From contig NZ_LR134477.1 of NCBI RefSeq assembly GCF_900637975.1, positions 3,410,001 to 3,474,000 on the forward strand: a stretch of 64,000 bases of DNA, given 5' to 3'. How positions within the stretch are numbered: position 1 is the stretch's first letter; each line of letters opens with the position of its first letter. Source of the DNA: Actinomyces viscosus. Its GTDB lineage: Bacteria; Actinomycetota; Actinomycetes; Actinomycetales; Actinomycetaceae. The translations under genes and the position numbers were made by a program. Below the pieces are notes generated by a model that was not told where the DNA came from, ran no database searches, and saw only the letters and a list, made by a program, of their open reading frames with translations. This document shows, in pieces, positions 28,232 to 40,000 of the stretch.

Positions 28232-28726
28232 GTGGCTGAGACCACTGTCGACATCGACGCGCTGGACGAGGAGAACGCCCCCTCCAGCTACACCACCGAG
28301 ACCGAGGAGTCCGCTCCGGGTCGCGGCCAGTCCATCACCGCCCCCGGCTCCGGCCTGGGCCGCCGCAAGGAGGCCGTCGCCCGCGTGCGCCTCGTTCCCG
28401 GCACCGGCCAGTGGACGCTGAACGGCCGCTCCCTGGAGGACTACTTCCCCAACAAGCTGCACCAGCAGCTCGTGCGCGCCCCCTTCACCATCCTGGACCT
28501 TGAGGGCCGTTTCGACGTCGTCGCCCGCATCAACGGTGGTGGCGTCTCCGGCCAGGCCGGCGCCCTGCGCCTGGGCATCGCCCGCGCCCTCAACGAGATC
28601 GACCGTGAGGCCAACCGCGCCACCCTCAAGAAGGCCGGCTTCCTCACCCGTGACTCGCGCATCGTGGAGCGCAAGAAGGCCGGTCTGCACAAGGCCCGTC
28701 GCGCCCCCCAGTACTCCAAGCGCTGA
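28232..28726 (+). CDS. rpsI: 30S ribosomal protein S9
   Basis: 164 residues. The GTG at 28232 follows GCAAAGGACACATC. An acidic N-terminal extension of about 35 residues precedes the S9 core ([19 protein letters not shown]). The C-terminal tail ends in [17 protein letters not shown], whose last residues contact P-site tRNA. N-terminal extensions are common in actinobacterial S9. Confidence 0.96.
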   Translation: MAETTVDIDALDEENAPSSYTTETEESAPGRGQSITAPGSGLGRRKEAVARVRLVPGTGQWTLNGRSLEDYFPNKLHQQLVRAPFTILDLEGRFDVVARINGGGVSGQAGALRLGIARALNEIDREANRATLKKAGFLTRDSRIVERKKAGLHKARRAPQYSKR

Positions 28727-28774
28727 TCCGGCGCGGTGCCCGGTCCTTCCGGCCGGAACCGCTCGACTGTTTAC

Positions 28775-28813
28775 CGACGGCGGCCGTCCCCTTCACGGGG
28801 GCGGCCGCCGTCG
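28775..28813 (+). terminator. Hairpin terminator after rpsI
   Basis: Seventeen-base arms (CGACGGCGGCCGTCCCC and its near complement, one G-T wobble) around a TTCAC loop, 49 bases after the rpsI stop. It should end the rplM-rpsI transcript. The following 200 bases before glmM show no other gene. Confidence 0.65.
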
Positions 28814-29017
28814 CCATCCGTCAGGGGTGGGCCTGGTCTGTTCCGGCGGCTCGGCACCAGCCGGCTCCCACCGCAGATGGCCGGGATTGCAGGAACGACC
28901 CGTCGCCCAAGGACCCCGGAGGACATCAGACCTTGCTCGTGCTCCGGTCGTCGTGTCACCAGGCCGGGCGGCCCGTGGCAGGATGGTGCTGTTTCGTCAC
29001 CCCTCAGGAGGATCTCC

Positions 29018-30379
29018 ATGGCTCGTCTCTTCGGAACCGACGGCGTACGCGGCCTGGCCAACGACCTGCTCACGCCCACCCTGGCCGTACAGCTCGGTGA
29101 GGCCGCGGCCCGTGTCCTGATCAAGGACACCCCCGCCACCCGGCGCTCGCGCAGCGTCCGCCCCCGCGCCATCGTGGGGCGTGACACCCGCGCCTCCGGA
29201 GAGTTCCTCGACCACGCCATCAGCGCGGGCCTGGCCTCCTCCGGCGTCGACGTCACCCGCGTGGGCGTCCTGCCCACCCCGGCGATCGCTCACCTGACGG
29301 CCACGCAGGACATCGAGCTGGGCGTCATGATCTCCGCCTCCCACAACCCCTTCCCCGACAACGGCATCAAGTTCATCGCCCGCGGCGGCTACAAGCTCGC
29401 CGACGCCGTCGAGGACGAGATCGAGGCCCTCTTGGGCAAGGTCAACGACCGGCCCACCGGCTCCGACGTCGGACGCGTCATCAAGGGCGAGACCGTCGCC
29501 GACCAGAACTACATCAACCACCTCGTCGACTCCGCCGCTACCGACCTGTCCGGGCTGCGCATCGTCGTCGACGCCTCCAACGGCGCCGCCTCCGTCGTCG
29601 GCCCTGCTGCGCTGCGCGCCTCAGGCGCCGAGGTCATTGTCATCAACGCCTCCCCGGACGGCCTCAACATCAATGACAACTGCGGCTCCACCCACCCCGA
29701 GCAGCTGCAGAACTACGTCCGGGCTGTCGGCGCGGACATGGGCGTGGCCTACGACGGCGACGCCGACCGCTGCCTGGCCGTGGACGCCGACGGTCAGCTC
29801 GTCGACGGCGACCAGATCATGGGCATGCTCGCCATCGGCATGAAGGCCGACGGCACCCTCGGCTCCGACACCCTCGTCGTCACCGTCATGAGCAACCTCG
29901 GCCTCATCCTGGCGATGCGAGAGCACGGCATCCGCACTGTCCAGACCGGCGTGGGCGACCGTTACGTGCTCGAGCGTATGCTCCAGGGCGGCTACACCCT
30001 GGGCGGCGAGCAGTCCGGCCACGTCATCGATACTCTCCACGCCACCACCGGCGACGGCGTGCTCACCTCGCTGCGCGTGGCCGCGCGTGTCAAGCGCACC
30101 GGCAAGACCCTGGCTGAGCTCGCCAGCGTCGTCACTCGCCTGCCCCAGACGCTCATCAACGTCAAGAACGTCGACAAGGGGGCCGCCAGCACCAACCAGT
30201 CCGTGCAGGACGCGGTGGCGTCCGCGGAGGAGGAGCTGGGCGAGACCGGGCGCGTCCTGCTGCGGCCGTCGGGTACCGAGCCGCTCGTGCGCGTCATGGT
30301 CGAGGCTGCCACCCAGGAGGAGGCCGACCGCGTGGCCCGGTCCCTGGCCGACACCGTCAAGAGCAACCTCAGCCTGTAG
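29018..30379 (+). CDS. glmM: Phosphoglucosamine mutase
   Basis: 453 residues. Interconverts glucosamine-6-phosphate and glucosamine-1-phosphate on the way to UDP-N-acetylglucosamine for peptidoglycan. MARLFGTDGVRG; catalytic serine S108 in ISASHNPFPDNGIK; metal-binding DGDADRC; sugar-binding GEQSGH; phosphate-binding RPSGTEPLVRVM. ATG preceded by CAGGAGGATCTCC. Functionally linked to glmS at 38063, which makes its substrate. Confidence 0.96.
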   Translation: MARLFGTDGVRGLANDLLTPTLAVQLGEAAARVLIKDTPATRRSRSVRPRAIVGRDTRASGEFLDHAISAGLASSGVDVTRVGVLPTPAIAHLTATQDIELGVMISASHNPFPDNGIKFIARGGYKLADAVEDEIEALLGKVNDRPTGSDVGRVIKGETVADQNYINHLVDSAATDLSGLRIVVDASNGAASVVGPAALRASGAEVIVINASPDGLNINDNCGSTHPEQLQNYVRAVGADMGVAYDGDADRCLAVDADGQLVDGDQIMGMLAIGMKADGTLGSDTLVVTVMSNLGLILAMREHGIRTVQTGVGDRYVLERMLQGGYTLGGEQSGHVIDTLHATTGDGVLTSLRVAARVKRTGKTLAELASVVTRLPQTLINVKNVDKGAASTNQSVQDAVASAEEELGETGRVLLRPSGTEPLVRVMVEAATQEEADRVARSLADTVKSNLSL

Positions 30380-30496
30380 CCCGGGCCCACTGGTTTCCTT
30401 CCGGGGTCGGCCGCCGGCGCAGCCATCAGTACGGTGGCGGGCGTCGAGGTCGGCCCCGGTCGTTGAGACCGTCGGCTCGCCGCGCTGGAGGAGGAG

Positions 30497-33400
30497 ATGG
30501 GGAAGGATGGTCCCGTGACGTTCCCCTACCCGCTGTCGCTTCTGACGGATCCGCCGACCTGGCGCGGCAGGGCCCTGAGTGGGCGGATTCTCGACCTGCT
30601 CGCCGTCCTGGCCGGCGGCCGGGAGCCCCGGATGAGCGACGCCTTCCTCATCGAGGCCCTGTGGCCCGACGACGCCCCCGCCCGGCCGCTGAGGGCGCTG
30701 CACGTCGTCGTCTCCCGCGCGCGGGCGGTGGTGGGGGAGGGCGTCGTCGAGCGCACCGGTGACGGCTACCGGCTGACGCTGCCCGTTGCGGAGGTCGACG
30801 CCCTCGACCTGGCTGACCGAGCGGACCGGGCCCGCGCCTGCGCCACCGCGGGCCAGTGGGACCAGGTCCTGGACCTCACCGGCGCCCTGCCCCGGGTGCC
30901 CGCCTCCGATGAGGCCGACGTCGCCGGATCAGAAGCATCCCCTCTCACCGAGCTGCGGGCGCGCGCCGTCACCCAGGCCGCGTCGGCCCGCCGCGACCGG
31001 GCCCTGGCCCTGGAGGCCACCGGCGAGCACGAGCAGGCCGCGGGCCTGCTGCGTGAGGCCGCCCGGCGCGACCCCGGCGATGAGACCGTCCTGGCAGCCC
31101 TCATGCGTGCCGAGTCCTGGGCGCGCTCGCCGGCCGCCGCCCTGGAGATCTACGAGGCGCACCGCCGCAGGCTGCGCGAGCAGGGGGCCGTGCCGGGGCC
31201 GGCCATGCGCGCCGCCCACGAGGCCGTCCTGGCCGCCGAGAGCCCCGTGCGCCGCGGCCTGGAGCCCGCACCCGAGCACTTCCTGGGCCGCGAGGAGGAC
31301 GTGATCGGTGTCCTCCGGGCTCTGAGCACCCACCGGCTGGTCACGATCACCGGGCCGGGAGGAGTCGGCAAGACGACCCTGGCCCAGGTGGTCGCGGCGC
31401 GCAGCCGCCGCCCCGCCGTCTACGTCGCCCACCTGGCCGAGATCTCGCCCGGCGCCGACCTGGCCAGGGTCCTGCTCGATGCCGTCGGAAACCCCGGAGC
31501 GGCCAATGGCGACCCGTGCCGGTCACTGGCCGCCGCCCTCGCCCTGCCCGGAACCGTCCTCGTCCTGGACAACTGCGAGCACCTGGCCGACGCGGTCGCC
31601 GACCTCATCGGTCCACTCCTGGCCGCCTGCCCCGACCTGCGGGTCCTGGCGACCTCTCGCCGCCCCCTCGACCTGGTCGCGGAGCACGTCCACCGCCTTG
31701 CACCGCTGGATCAGGCAGCGGCGGCCGAGCTCTTCCGCGCCCGTGCCCTGGCGGCCCGCCCCGAGCAGGTCGTCGACGACGAGGACCTGGAGGACCTTCT
31801 CACCCGGCTCGACGGCATCCCCCTGGCCATCGAGCTGGCCGCAGCGCGCACCCGCAGCCTGTCAGCGCGCCAGATCGCCGAGCGGCTGCCCGGCCGGCCC
31901 GAGCTGCTGACCGGAGCCCGGGACGCCCCCGCCCGCCAGCGCACCCTGACCGCGGTCATCGAGTGGTCCTGGAACCTGCTCGACGCCGTCGAGCGCCGAG
32001 CCATGGCGCGTCTGGCCCTGCTCGCCGACGGCTTCACCCTCGCCGCCGCGGAGGCGCTCATCGGCGCCGACGCCGCTGATGTTCTTGACGCCCTGGTCTC
32101 CCACTCCCTGCTCGTGGTGCGCGACCACGGCCTGCCCCGCTTCCACATGCTCGTCACCGTCCGTGACTTCGCCCTGGAGCAGCTGGCCGCCTCCGGCGAC
32201 GAGACGGCTGCCCGGGCGGCCCTGTACGAGTGGGTGGTCGACCTGTGCTCCCAGATCCGTTTCCCCATCAACGCCGGCGACTTCGGCGACGTCCACCACC
32301 CCCAGGCCCGCCGGCACGACCGCCTCTTCCGGCAGGTCGCGCACGACGAGGCCGTCATCGTCCAGGAGCTCGACCGGCTCCTGGCGCAGGCCGAGGCCAA
32401 GGATGCGGACCACCTGCCCGGCGAGCTGCGCGACGCGATCTGCCTCATCGGTGCCGCGCTCATGCGGCTGTGGAGCGTCACCTGGAGCTACGAACGCATC
32501 GCCGACTACGGCTCGCGCCTCATCCGCCCCGCCGCGCAGCCGGCCCGGGACGCGCGCGGCAACGAGGCGGGGCTCGCCGTCCTGGCCCTGTGCGTCACCC
32601 TGTTCGGGCTCCTGAGCCACATGCCCACGCAGATCCGCTCACTGCTGCCGGAGTCCTTCGACGGCGAGGGATCCTTCAGCCGGGTGCGGCGCTTCCTGCG
32701 CGCCGAAGACGGGCAGTGGCCCGAGCTGGCCCGCGACGCCGACCCCTGGGTCGCCTGGGCCGCGACCCGCTGCCTGGCCGCCCAGCAGGAGGACGACGGC
32801 GACCCCGGCGCCTCCTTGGAGACCATCGAGGCCCTCCTGGACCGGCTCCACGGCAACGACCTGGCCGGCATCCACCTGCTCGAGCTGCACCTCCACCGCC
32901 TGCAGGTACTCATGTCCCTGGGACGGTACGGCGAGGTCGTTGACGCATGCACGCGAGCCCAGGTGCTCCTGGAGGGGATCCTGCCGAGCTGGGGCGGGTT
33001 CTTCCGCACCACCCTGCGGCTGGAGGCCGCCTACTGCGCGGTCTACCTCGATCCCAGGCCGCAGACGGCGGAAAGTCTGCTGGAGAGCCTGGATCCCGTC
33101 GACCTGCCGGGAACCATGCGCTTCATTGCCCGCTCCGTGCGCGGAGAGCTGGAGCTCACCCGCGGGCGCGTGCGCACCGCCGCCCTCATCCAGCGCGTGA
33201 GCCTGCGCTACGCCGGGCACTGGCGCTCCATCCTGGGGGCCGGCTCCCAGTGGGAGCTCTACATCCTGAGCATGTGCCTGGTCACCGATATCGAGCTCAG
33301 CCCCGACGACGCCGTCGAGCTCGACGCTGCGGCCATCCGGGCCCGCGCGGTTCGGCTGCTGCGCGACATCCTCTCCGACCCCGCCCCGAGGCAGCGGGAC

Positions 33401-33700
33401 ATCCCCACCATTATGGCCTTCGCCGCGGCCGTCGGTCTGTCCTGCGCCACCGCCGCGTCGGCCGGCTCCGAGCAGCGCGATGCGGGCACCGAGCTGGTCG
33501 CCACGGCCCTGGCCGTGGGCACCAACCAGACCTGCCGCCTGCTCTCCCACGACTACCTGCGCGCCCGCAGCGAGCAGGCCGACGCCCGGGCGCTGGCCGA
33601 GGCCGAGGACCGGATCCGGCCCCTGGACCGCGGTCGGCTGGTCGCGCACGCAGCCGGTCTCGCCTGCGGTTTGGCGGGCGGGACCGGCTGGAGCCGTTGA
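30497..33700 (+). CDS. SARP-type regulator with STAND ATPase domain
   Basis: 1067 residues. Residues ~15-100 form a winged-helix DNA-binding domain of the OmpR/SARP kind (LTDPPTWRGRALSGRILDLLAVLAGG..LIEALWPDD). Residues ~100-245 form the bacterial transcriptional activation domain (BTAD). The ATPase follows: Walker A GPGGVGKT at 285-292, Walker B VLVLDNCEH at ~353-361, and ATSRRPL. The C-terminal ~600 residues are helical with TPR-like character. Proteins of this AfsR/LuxR-ATPase-like type regulate secondary metabolism or transport. GGAGGAGG precedes the ATG. It sits directly upstream of a convergent drug-exporter operon that it might control, though no biosynthetic cluster is visible. Confidence 0.85.
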   Translation: MGKDGPVTFPYPLSLLTDPPTWRGRALSGRILDLLAVLAGGREPRMSDAFLIEALWPDDAPARPLRALHVVVSRARAVVGEGVVERTGDGYRLTLPVAEVDALDLADRADRARACATAGQWDQVLDLTGALPRVPASDEADVAGSEASPLTELRARAVTQAASARRDRALALEATGEHEQAAGLLREAARRDPGDETVLAALMRAESWARSPAAALEIYEAHRRRLREQGAVPGPAMRAAHEAVLAAESPVRRGLEPAPEHFLGREEDVIGVLRALSTHRLVTITGPGGVGKTTLAQVVAARSRRPAVYVAHLAEISPGADLARVLLDAVGNPGAANGDPCRSLAAALALPGTVLVLDNCEHLADAVADLIGPLLAACPDLRVLATSRRPLDLVAEHVHRLAPLDQAAAAELFRARALAARPEQVVDDEDLEDLLTRLDGIPLAIELAAARTRSLSARQIAERLPGRPELLTGARDAPARQRTLTAVIEWSWNLLDAVERRAMARLALLADGFTLAAAEALIGADAADVLDALVSHSLLVVRDHGLPRFHMLVTVRDFALEQLAASGDETAARAALYEWVVDLCSQIRFPINAGDFGDVHHPQARRHDRLFRQVAHDEAVIVQELDRLLAQAEAKDADHLPGELRDAICLIGAALMRLWSVTWSYERIADYGSRLIRPAAQPARDARGNEAGLAVLALCVTLFGLLSHMPTQIRSLLPESFDGEGSFSRVRRFLRAEDGQWPELARDADPWVAWAATRCLAAQQEDDGDPGASLETIEALLDRLHGNDLAGIHLLELHLHRLQVLMSLGRYGEVVDACTRAQVLLEGILPSWGGFFRTTLRLEAAYCAVYLDPRPQTAESLLESLDPVDLPGTMRFIARSVRGELELTRGRVRTAALIQRVSLRYAGHWRSILGAGSQWELYILSMCLVTDIELSPDDAVELDAAAIRARAVRLLRDILSDPAPRQRDIPTIMAFAAAVGLSCATAASAGSEQRDAGTELVATALAVGTNQTCRLLSHDYLRARSEQADARALAEAEDRIRPLDRGRLVAHAAGLACGLAGGTGWSR

Positions 33701-33749
33701 GCGGCGGGGCGATCCGCCCCAGTGGTCAGGCAGCCGAGCGGCGGTGCGC

Positions 33750-34601
33750 TCAGGCGTTGCGCCGCTGGTAGCGGACGATCGTCAGCGGGGCCATGACCGC
33801 CAGCACCAGCAGCGAGCCGAGGATGGCTGCGCGTACGTCCCCGGCCGATCCCGCCGTCCCGTCCAGCAGGTAGCGGCAGCCGTCGACGATGTGCGAGATC
33901 GGGTTGTTGCGTGCGAAGGCCTTGAGCCAGCCCGGTAGCGTCGTGGTGGGCACCATGGCGTTGGACAGGAAGGTCAGCGGGAACAGGACGATGACCGTGA
34001 AGGAGGTGACCGCCTGGGCCGAGGAGAAGACTGTCCCCAGGAACAGGAAGGTCCAGGCGATCGCCCAGGCGCAGCCCGCCGCCAGCGCGATCGCTCCGAT
34101 GGACCCCGACCAGCCGTTGACGGGCCGGTAGCCCAGGACGTAGCCGGTGAGCACCGTCAGCGACGTGCAGATGAGATAGCGCAGCACGTCGGAGACCATC
34201 GGCCCCAGGACGGGGGAGATCCGGGACATCGGCATGGTCCGGAAGCGGTCGAAGACCCCCTTGTCCATGTCCTCGCGCAGGTCCACTCCCACGCTCTGGC
34301 TCGTGGTCAGGGCGTTGATGATGACGAGCCCCGGGACGATCGTGGGCAGGTAGGCCTTGACGTCCCCGGCGATCGCGCCGCCGAAGAGCTCACCGAACAT
34401 GACGGTGAACATGACCGGCTGGATGAGGATGTCGTAGGACTCGCCCGGGTTGCGCACCATGGTGATGAGGGCGCGCCAGGCCATGGCGAGCGTGTCCGGG
34501 ACGAGTCGCGCCTCACTGAATCGGGAGCCCTTGAAGGCTGGGGCGGAGGACGGGGCGGATCCGTTCGGCAGGGCGGTTGCGTTTGCTGCGGGGAAGGTCA
34601 T
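33750..34601 (-). CDS. ABC-2 type exporter permease (DrrB-like)
   Basis: 283 residues with about six membrane helices and the ABC-2 permease pattern: an ALITMVRNPGESYDILIQPVMF N-terminal helix region and a final FARNNPISHIVDGCRYLLDG segment. Forms an exporter with the ATPase gene immediately upstream on the same strand; the ATG at 34601 overlaps that gene's stop (ATGA). Family members export hydrophobic drugs, lipids or antibiotics; the substrate is not predictable here. Confidence 0.88.
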   Translation of the reverse strand: MTFPAANATALPNGSAPSSAPAFKGSRFSEARLVPDTLAMAWRALITMVRNPGESYDILIQPVMFTVMFGELFGGAIAGDVKAYLPTIVPGLVIINALTTSQSVGVDLREDMDKGVFDRFRTMPMSRISPVLGPMVSDVLRYLICTSLTVLTGYVLGYRPVNGWSGSIGAIALAAGCAWAIAWTFLFLGTVFSSAQAVTSFTVIVLFPLTFLSNAMVPTTTLPGWLKAFARNNPISHIVDGCRYLLDGTAGSAGDVRAAILGSLLVLAVMAPLTIVRYQRRNA

Positions 34602-35671
34602 GACTGCTCCTCGACGTCGTCGGAACGGGTGGATGCGGGGGAGGAGGCCGACGGCTCGGCGGAGGGACTGGGCGGGGCGTCGGCCTCCTGTCCGGGGTGG
34701 CCGGTCAGGGCCATGAAGACCGAGTCCATGCTGGGGCGGTCCACCGAGACGGTCCTGGGGGACAGGCCGGCGTCGCGCAGGGCCACGAGCACCTCGGTGG
34801 CCACTGACGCCTCGGTCAGCGGCGTCTGCAGGCGTGCGCCCTGGATACCCCGGTCGGTCAGCGCCGGGGCGTGACCGGTGACCCGCTCGATGACCTCGGC
34901 CGTCGCGGCCTGGTCCTCGGGGGTCGCCGGGGTCAGGACGAGCGAGCTGCTGCCCACCCGGTCCTTGAGCTCGTCGGGAGTGCCCCCGGCGATGAGCCGC
35001 CCGGAGTCGATGATGCCGACCTGGTGAGCCAGACGGTCGGCCTCCTCCAGGTACTGGGTGGTCAGCAGGATCGTGGAGCCGCCCTGAACCAGGGAACGGA
35101 TGACGTCCCACATCTGCTCACGCGTGCGCGGGTCCAGTCCGGTGGTGGGCTCGTCGAGGAAGATGAGCGGGGGACGGGCGATGAGCGAGACGGCCAGGTC
35201 CAGCCGGCGCCGCATCCCGCCGGAGTAGCCACTCACCCGCTTACCGCCGGCCTCGGTGAGGCTGAAGGAGGCCAACAGCTCGTCGGCCCGCTCATGGGCC
35301 TGACGCCGGCCAAGGCCCAGCAGACGGCCGAAGAGGCGTAGGTTCTCCACCCCGGTGAGCATCTCGTCGACGCTGGCGTACTGGCCCGTCACCCCGATGA
35401 GGCTGCGCACAGCGTGGCGCTCGCGGACGACGTCGCGGCCCAGGACCATCGCCCGGCCACCGGTCGGTGCCAGCAGCGTGGTGATCATGCGCAGCGTCGT
35501 CGACTTGCCTGCACCGTTGGGACCGAGCAGGCCGTAGACGATGCCGGCGGGAACTTCCAGGTCGAGGTCGTCGACGGCGGTGAAGGAGCCGAAGGTCCGC
35601 GTCAGGCCGTCGGTCCTGATGGCCGGGGCCGCGCTGGATGAGGGTGATCTGGTTGCTGTTGATGTGGTCAT
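34598..35671 (-). CDS. ABC exporter ATP-binding protein (DrrA-like)
   Basis: 357 residues. Walker [11 protein letters not shown], signature [15 protein letters not shown], Walker [13 protein letters not shown] and switch histidine replaced by Gln in [13 protein letters not shown], the arrangement typical of the daunorubicin-resistance DrrA subfamily. An Ala/Ser/Pro-rich C-terminal tail is present. The frame continues upstream, but the ATG at 35671 gives the normal N-terminus (a short Ser-rich leader, then [19 protein letters not shown]). Operon with the permease. Confidence 0.9.
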   Translation of the reverse strand: MTTSTATRSPSSSAAPAIRTDGLTRTFGSFTAVDDLDLEVPAGIVYGLLGPNGAGKSTTLRMITTLLAPTGGRAMVLGRDVVRERHAVRSLIGVTGQYASVDEMLTGVENLRLFGRLLGLGRRQAHERADELLASFSLTEAGGKRVSGYSGGMRRRLDLAVSLIARPPLIFLDEPTTGLDPRTREQMWDVIRSLVQGGSTILLTTQYLEEADRLAHQVGIIDSGRLIAGGTPDELKDRVGSSSLVLTPATPEDQAATAEVIERVTGHAPALTDRGIQGARLQTPLTEASVATEVLVALRDAGLSPRTVSVDRPSMDSVFMALTGHPGQEADAPPSPSAEPSASSPASTRSDDVEEQS

Positions 35672-35774
35672 GCCGCCAAGGCTGGCTCCGCACAGTTTCA
35701 AAGCGGCTTCACCGAGACAGGGCCGAGTTTCACGCCGTTTCGTTCCGGCCTCCCCCGTTTCGGATGACGGCCTT

Positions 35775-36809
35775 TCAAGGCTGGGCGACGTCAGCGCTGC
35801 CGGAGCCGCAGCGGGCGGCCTTGTCTCGGGCGGCCTCGTAGCTCTCGTAGAAGACGGGGGCGGGAATCCCGCCACCTCGGCCCTGCTCGTAGACGGTTCT
35901 GCAGACGAACAGCAGGTCGTCGGTATTGCCGTGCAGCGTCATGATTCTGCGGGTGAGAAGGTTCTTGGAGAACATGCGTTTCATGAGGGGAGCGGAGACG
36001 GCGGTCGGCAGCCGGTAGGCGAGCAGCTCGCCGCGGTAGCGCCTCAGGTCGACGCCGCGCGACGCCACGATCCTGGACGTCTCGCGAATCGCCCTGACCA
36101 CCCGGGCCAGCGTCCTGGTTGAGCTCATGAGCCGCTCAGCAGAGCGCGTCGTGTCCTCAATGTCGCCGTACATCCCCGCCACGGCACCGACGCCGGCATT
36201 GATCGCCATGTGCAACCAGATCCACTCGAGCATGTCGTGGGGACGCTCCAGGCTGATACCGCAGGAGTCGAACAGCGCCTCCACCTGCTCGTAGCCGGGG
36301 AAACGGGCCCTGTCGCGCCGCTCCAGCATGACGTGGTCGAAGACGCAGCAGTCGAGCCGGTTGCCCGTGATGCTCCCGCCCGCCACCGGGTACCCCAGAA
36401 GGATGTCGCGACCGGCCATCAGGTGGTCGAGCTCCTCACGCTCTCCCCAGAAACCACAGAACAGCAGAACGGGCCCCTCGATGCCCTCCGCATCGAGGTC
36501 GGCCATCACCTCGGCGATCCTGCCCTGCGGCACCGAGACCACAATGAGGTCGTAACGGTCGTGTGCATGGTGGTGAACATGGTGGTGAACGCTGTAGCGG
36601 CCGCGGGACAACGAGCCCTTCGGATCGGTCCTGCCGTCGAGGATCTCCACCTCGAGCGAGCTGATCCCGGACCGTGCGCTGCTGCTGCGAACCAGGTGCT
36701 CGACTCGGTGGCCGGCCTTCTGGAAGAGGTACCCGTAGGTCGTCCCGATCACCCCCAGGCCGACGACGAGAATGTTCATAGGAGCCTTGGTGCTTGCCTG
36801 TGCTGTCAT
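35775..36809 (-). CDS. Ketopantoate reductase family (PanE/ApbA-like) protein
   Basis: 344 residues. N-terminal Rossmann fold with GLGVIGTTYG at about residues 17-26, then YDLIVVSVPQGRIAEVM and VLLFCGFWG. The C-terminal helical domain of the family is recognisable. True PanE reduces 2-dehydropantoate to pantoate with NADPH for coenzyme A synthesis, and coaA is the next gene upstream, which would fit. Overall the protein is long and divergent, so the substrate is uncertain. A His-rich insertion (HHHVHHHAH, about residues 75-83) is unusual. Confidence 0.7.
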   Translation of the reverse strand: MTAQASTKAPMNILVVGLGVIGTTYGYLFQKAGHRVEHLVRSSSARSGISSLEVEILDGRTDPKGSLSRGRYSVHHHVHHHAHDRYDLIVVSVPQGRIAEVMADLDAEGIEGPVLLFCGFWGEREELDHLMAGRDILLGYPVAGGSITGNRLDCCVFDHVMLERRDRARFPGYEQVEALFDSCGISLERPHDMLEWIWLHMAINAGVGAVAGMYGDIEDTTRSAERLMSSTRTLARVVRAIRETSRIVASRGVDLRRYRGELLAYRLPTAVSAPLMKRMFSKNLLTRRIMTLHGNTDDLLFVCRTVYEQGRGGGIPAPVFYESYEAARDKAARCGSGSADVAQP

Positions 36810-36902
36810 GGCCGCCAGCCTGCGGCCCTCCGGTTTCAGACCGCCTTCATACCGGCTTCAGGGTCGGGCGGCGCAGGCCCGCTCAGCCCCGCTCAGGCCT
36901 GT

Positions 36903-37886
36903 TCAGGACTTGCGCAGCAGGACCCGGCTCATGCGGTGCTCGGAGTCCTTGGTCAGGACCAGGGTGGCCCGGCCCCGGGTGGGGGCGATGTTCTCGCGCA
37001 GGTTGACCAGGTTGACGCTCTCCCAGATCTCACCCGCCCCGGCCAGGGCGACGTCGTCGGGAATCTCGGCGAAGCGCCGGAAGTAGGATCCCGGCTGGGT
37101 GAAGGCCGTGTGCTTCAGGGTGAGGAACCGGTCCAGGTACCAGCGGCGGATGTCCACGGGGTCGGCGTCGACGTAGATCGAGAAGTCGATGAAGTCACTG
37201 ACCGCCAGGGCAGAGGACCCGGGCCGCGTTCCCCGCGGGGCCGGCTGGAGGACGTTGAGCCCCTCCAGGACGAGGATGTCGGGGCGCTCGACCGTCACGT
37301 GCCGGCCCGGGACGATGTCGTAGACCGTGTGGGAGTAGACGGGTGCCTGAACCCGCTCGCTGCCGGACTTCACGGCCGCGACGAACTCCAGCAGCGCCCG
37401 GCGGTCGTAGGACTCGGGGAAGCCCTTGCGGGCCATGAGCCCGCGCTCCTCGAGGACCCGGTTGGGCAGCAGGAAGCCGTCGGTGGTCACCAGGTCCACG
37501 CGGGGGGTGTCCGGGAAGCGGGTGAGCAGGTGGGCGATGAGACGCGCCGTCGTCGACTTGCCGACGGCGACCGATCCGGCCACCGCGACGACGAAGGGCG
37601 TGGGCGGCTCGTCCACGCCCAGGAAGGTGCCGGTGCGGTGCGCGCGCTCACGCGAGGTGGCGATGTAGTCCTCCAGCAGCGCGGTCAGGGGACGGTAGAC
37701 GGCGTCCACCTCGGCCAGGTCGATGGGGTCGCCCAGGCCCCGCAGCTTCTCGACGTCGGCCTGGGTCAGCGGCAGCGGTGCCGATGACGCCAGGGCGGAC
37801 CACTGGTCGCGGTCCAGCTCGATATAGGGCGAGGCGCCCGGGATGCCCGGGTCACTCGGGTCGCTCAGCTCGGAGGTCACCGACAC
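36903..37886 (-). CDS. coaA: Pantothenate kinase, type I
   Basis: 327 residues. Phosphorylates pantothenate, the first committed step of coenzyme A synthesis. P-loop GSVAVGKS at residues 104-111, then DLVTTDGFLLPN, and the CoaA signature around SYDRRALLEFVAAVKSG. The C-terminal YLDRFLTLKHTAFTQPGSYF is typical. Divergent from glmS, with 176 bases between the two starts. Confidence 0.95.
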   Translation of the reverse strand: MSVTSELSDPSDPGIPGASPYIELDRDQWSALASSAPLPLTQADVEKLRGLGDPIDLAEVDAVYRPLTALLEDYIATSRERAHRTGTFLGVDEPPTPFVVAVAGSVAVGKSTTARLIAHLLTRFPDTPRVDLVTTDGFLLPNRVLEERGLMARKGFPESYDRRALLEFVAAVKSGSERVQAPVYSHTVYDIVPGRHVTVERPDILVLEGLNVLQPAPRGTRPGSSALAVSDFIDFSIYVDADPVDIRRWYLDRFLTLKHTAFTQPGSYFRRFAEIPDDVALAGAGEIWESVNLVNLRENIAPTRGRATLVLTKDSEHRMSRVLLRKS

Positions 37887-37943
37887 AGTGTCGCAAAAAG
37901 AGGCGCTTGACGGACAATCTCGAAGGATCGAAGAGGACTCAGT

Positions 37944-37982
37944 GAGATCCCGATGGGATCTCGTTGAGATCTCATCGGGATC
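37944..37982. promoter_or_regulatory. GATC-rich tandem palindrome upstream of glmS and coaA
   Basis: A perfect palindrome, GAGATCCC-GAT-GGGATCTC (37944-37962), is followed by GTT and GAGATCTCATCGGGATC (37966-37982). The two together also form one 17-base inverted repeat with a single mismatch and a three-base loop. It lies between divergent coaA and glmS, 80 bases before the glmS ATG, so it is a candidate operator or leader hairpin. Confidence 0.55.
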
Positions 37983-38062
37983 GCGCCGGCGTTACACCGA
38001 GATCACACCGACGTGGCCCTGCGCTCGTTGTCAACGTCGCGTCAGCATGATTCGATCGGAGC

Positions 38063-39967
<1,905 letters not shown>

Positions 39968-40000
39968 GACCGACGGCGACGCACCGACGCGACCCTCGAC

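Noticed and set aside
37887..38062. glmS ribozyme upstream of glmS
   Set aside because: The hairpin present is a simple palindrome; none of the ribozyme core is recognisable and the ribozyme is known mainly from Firmicutes.
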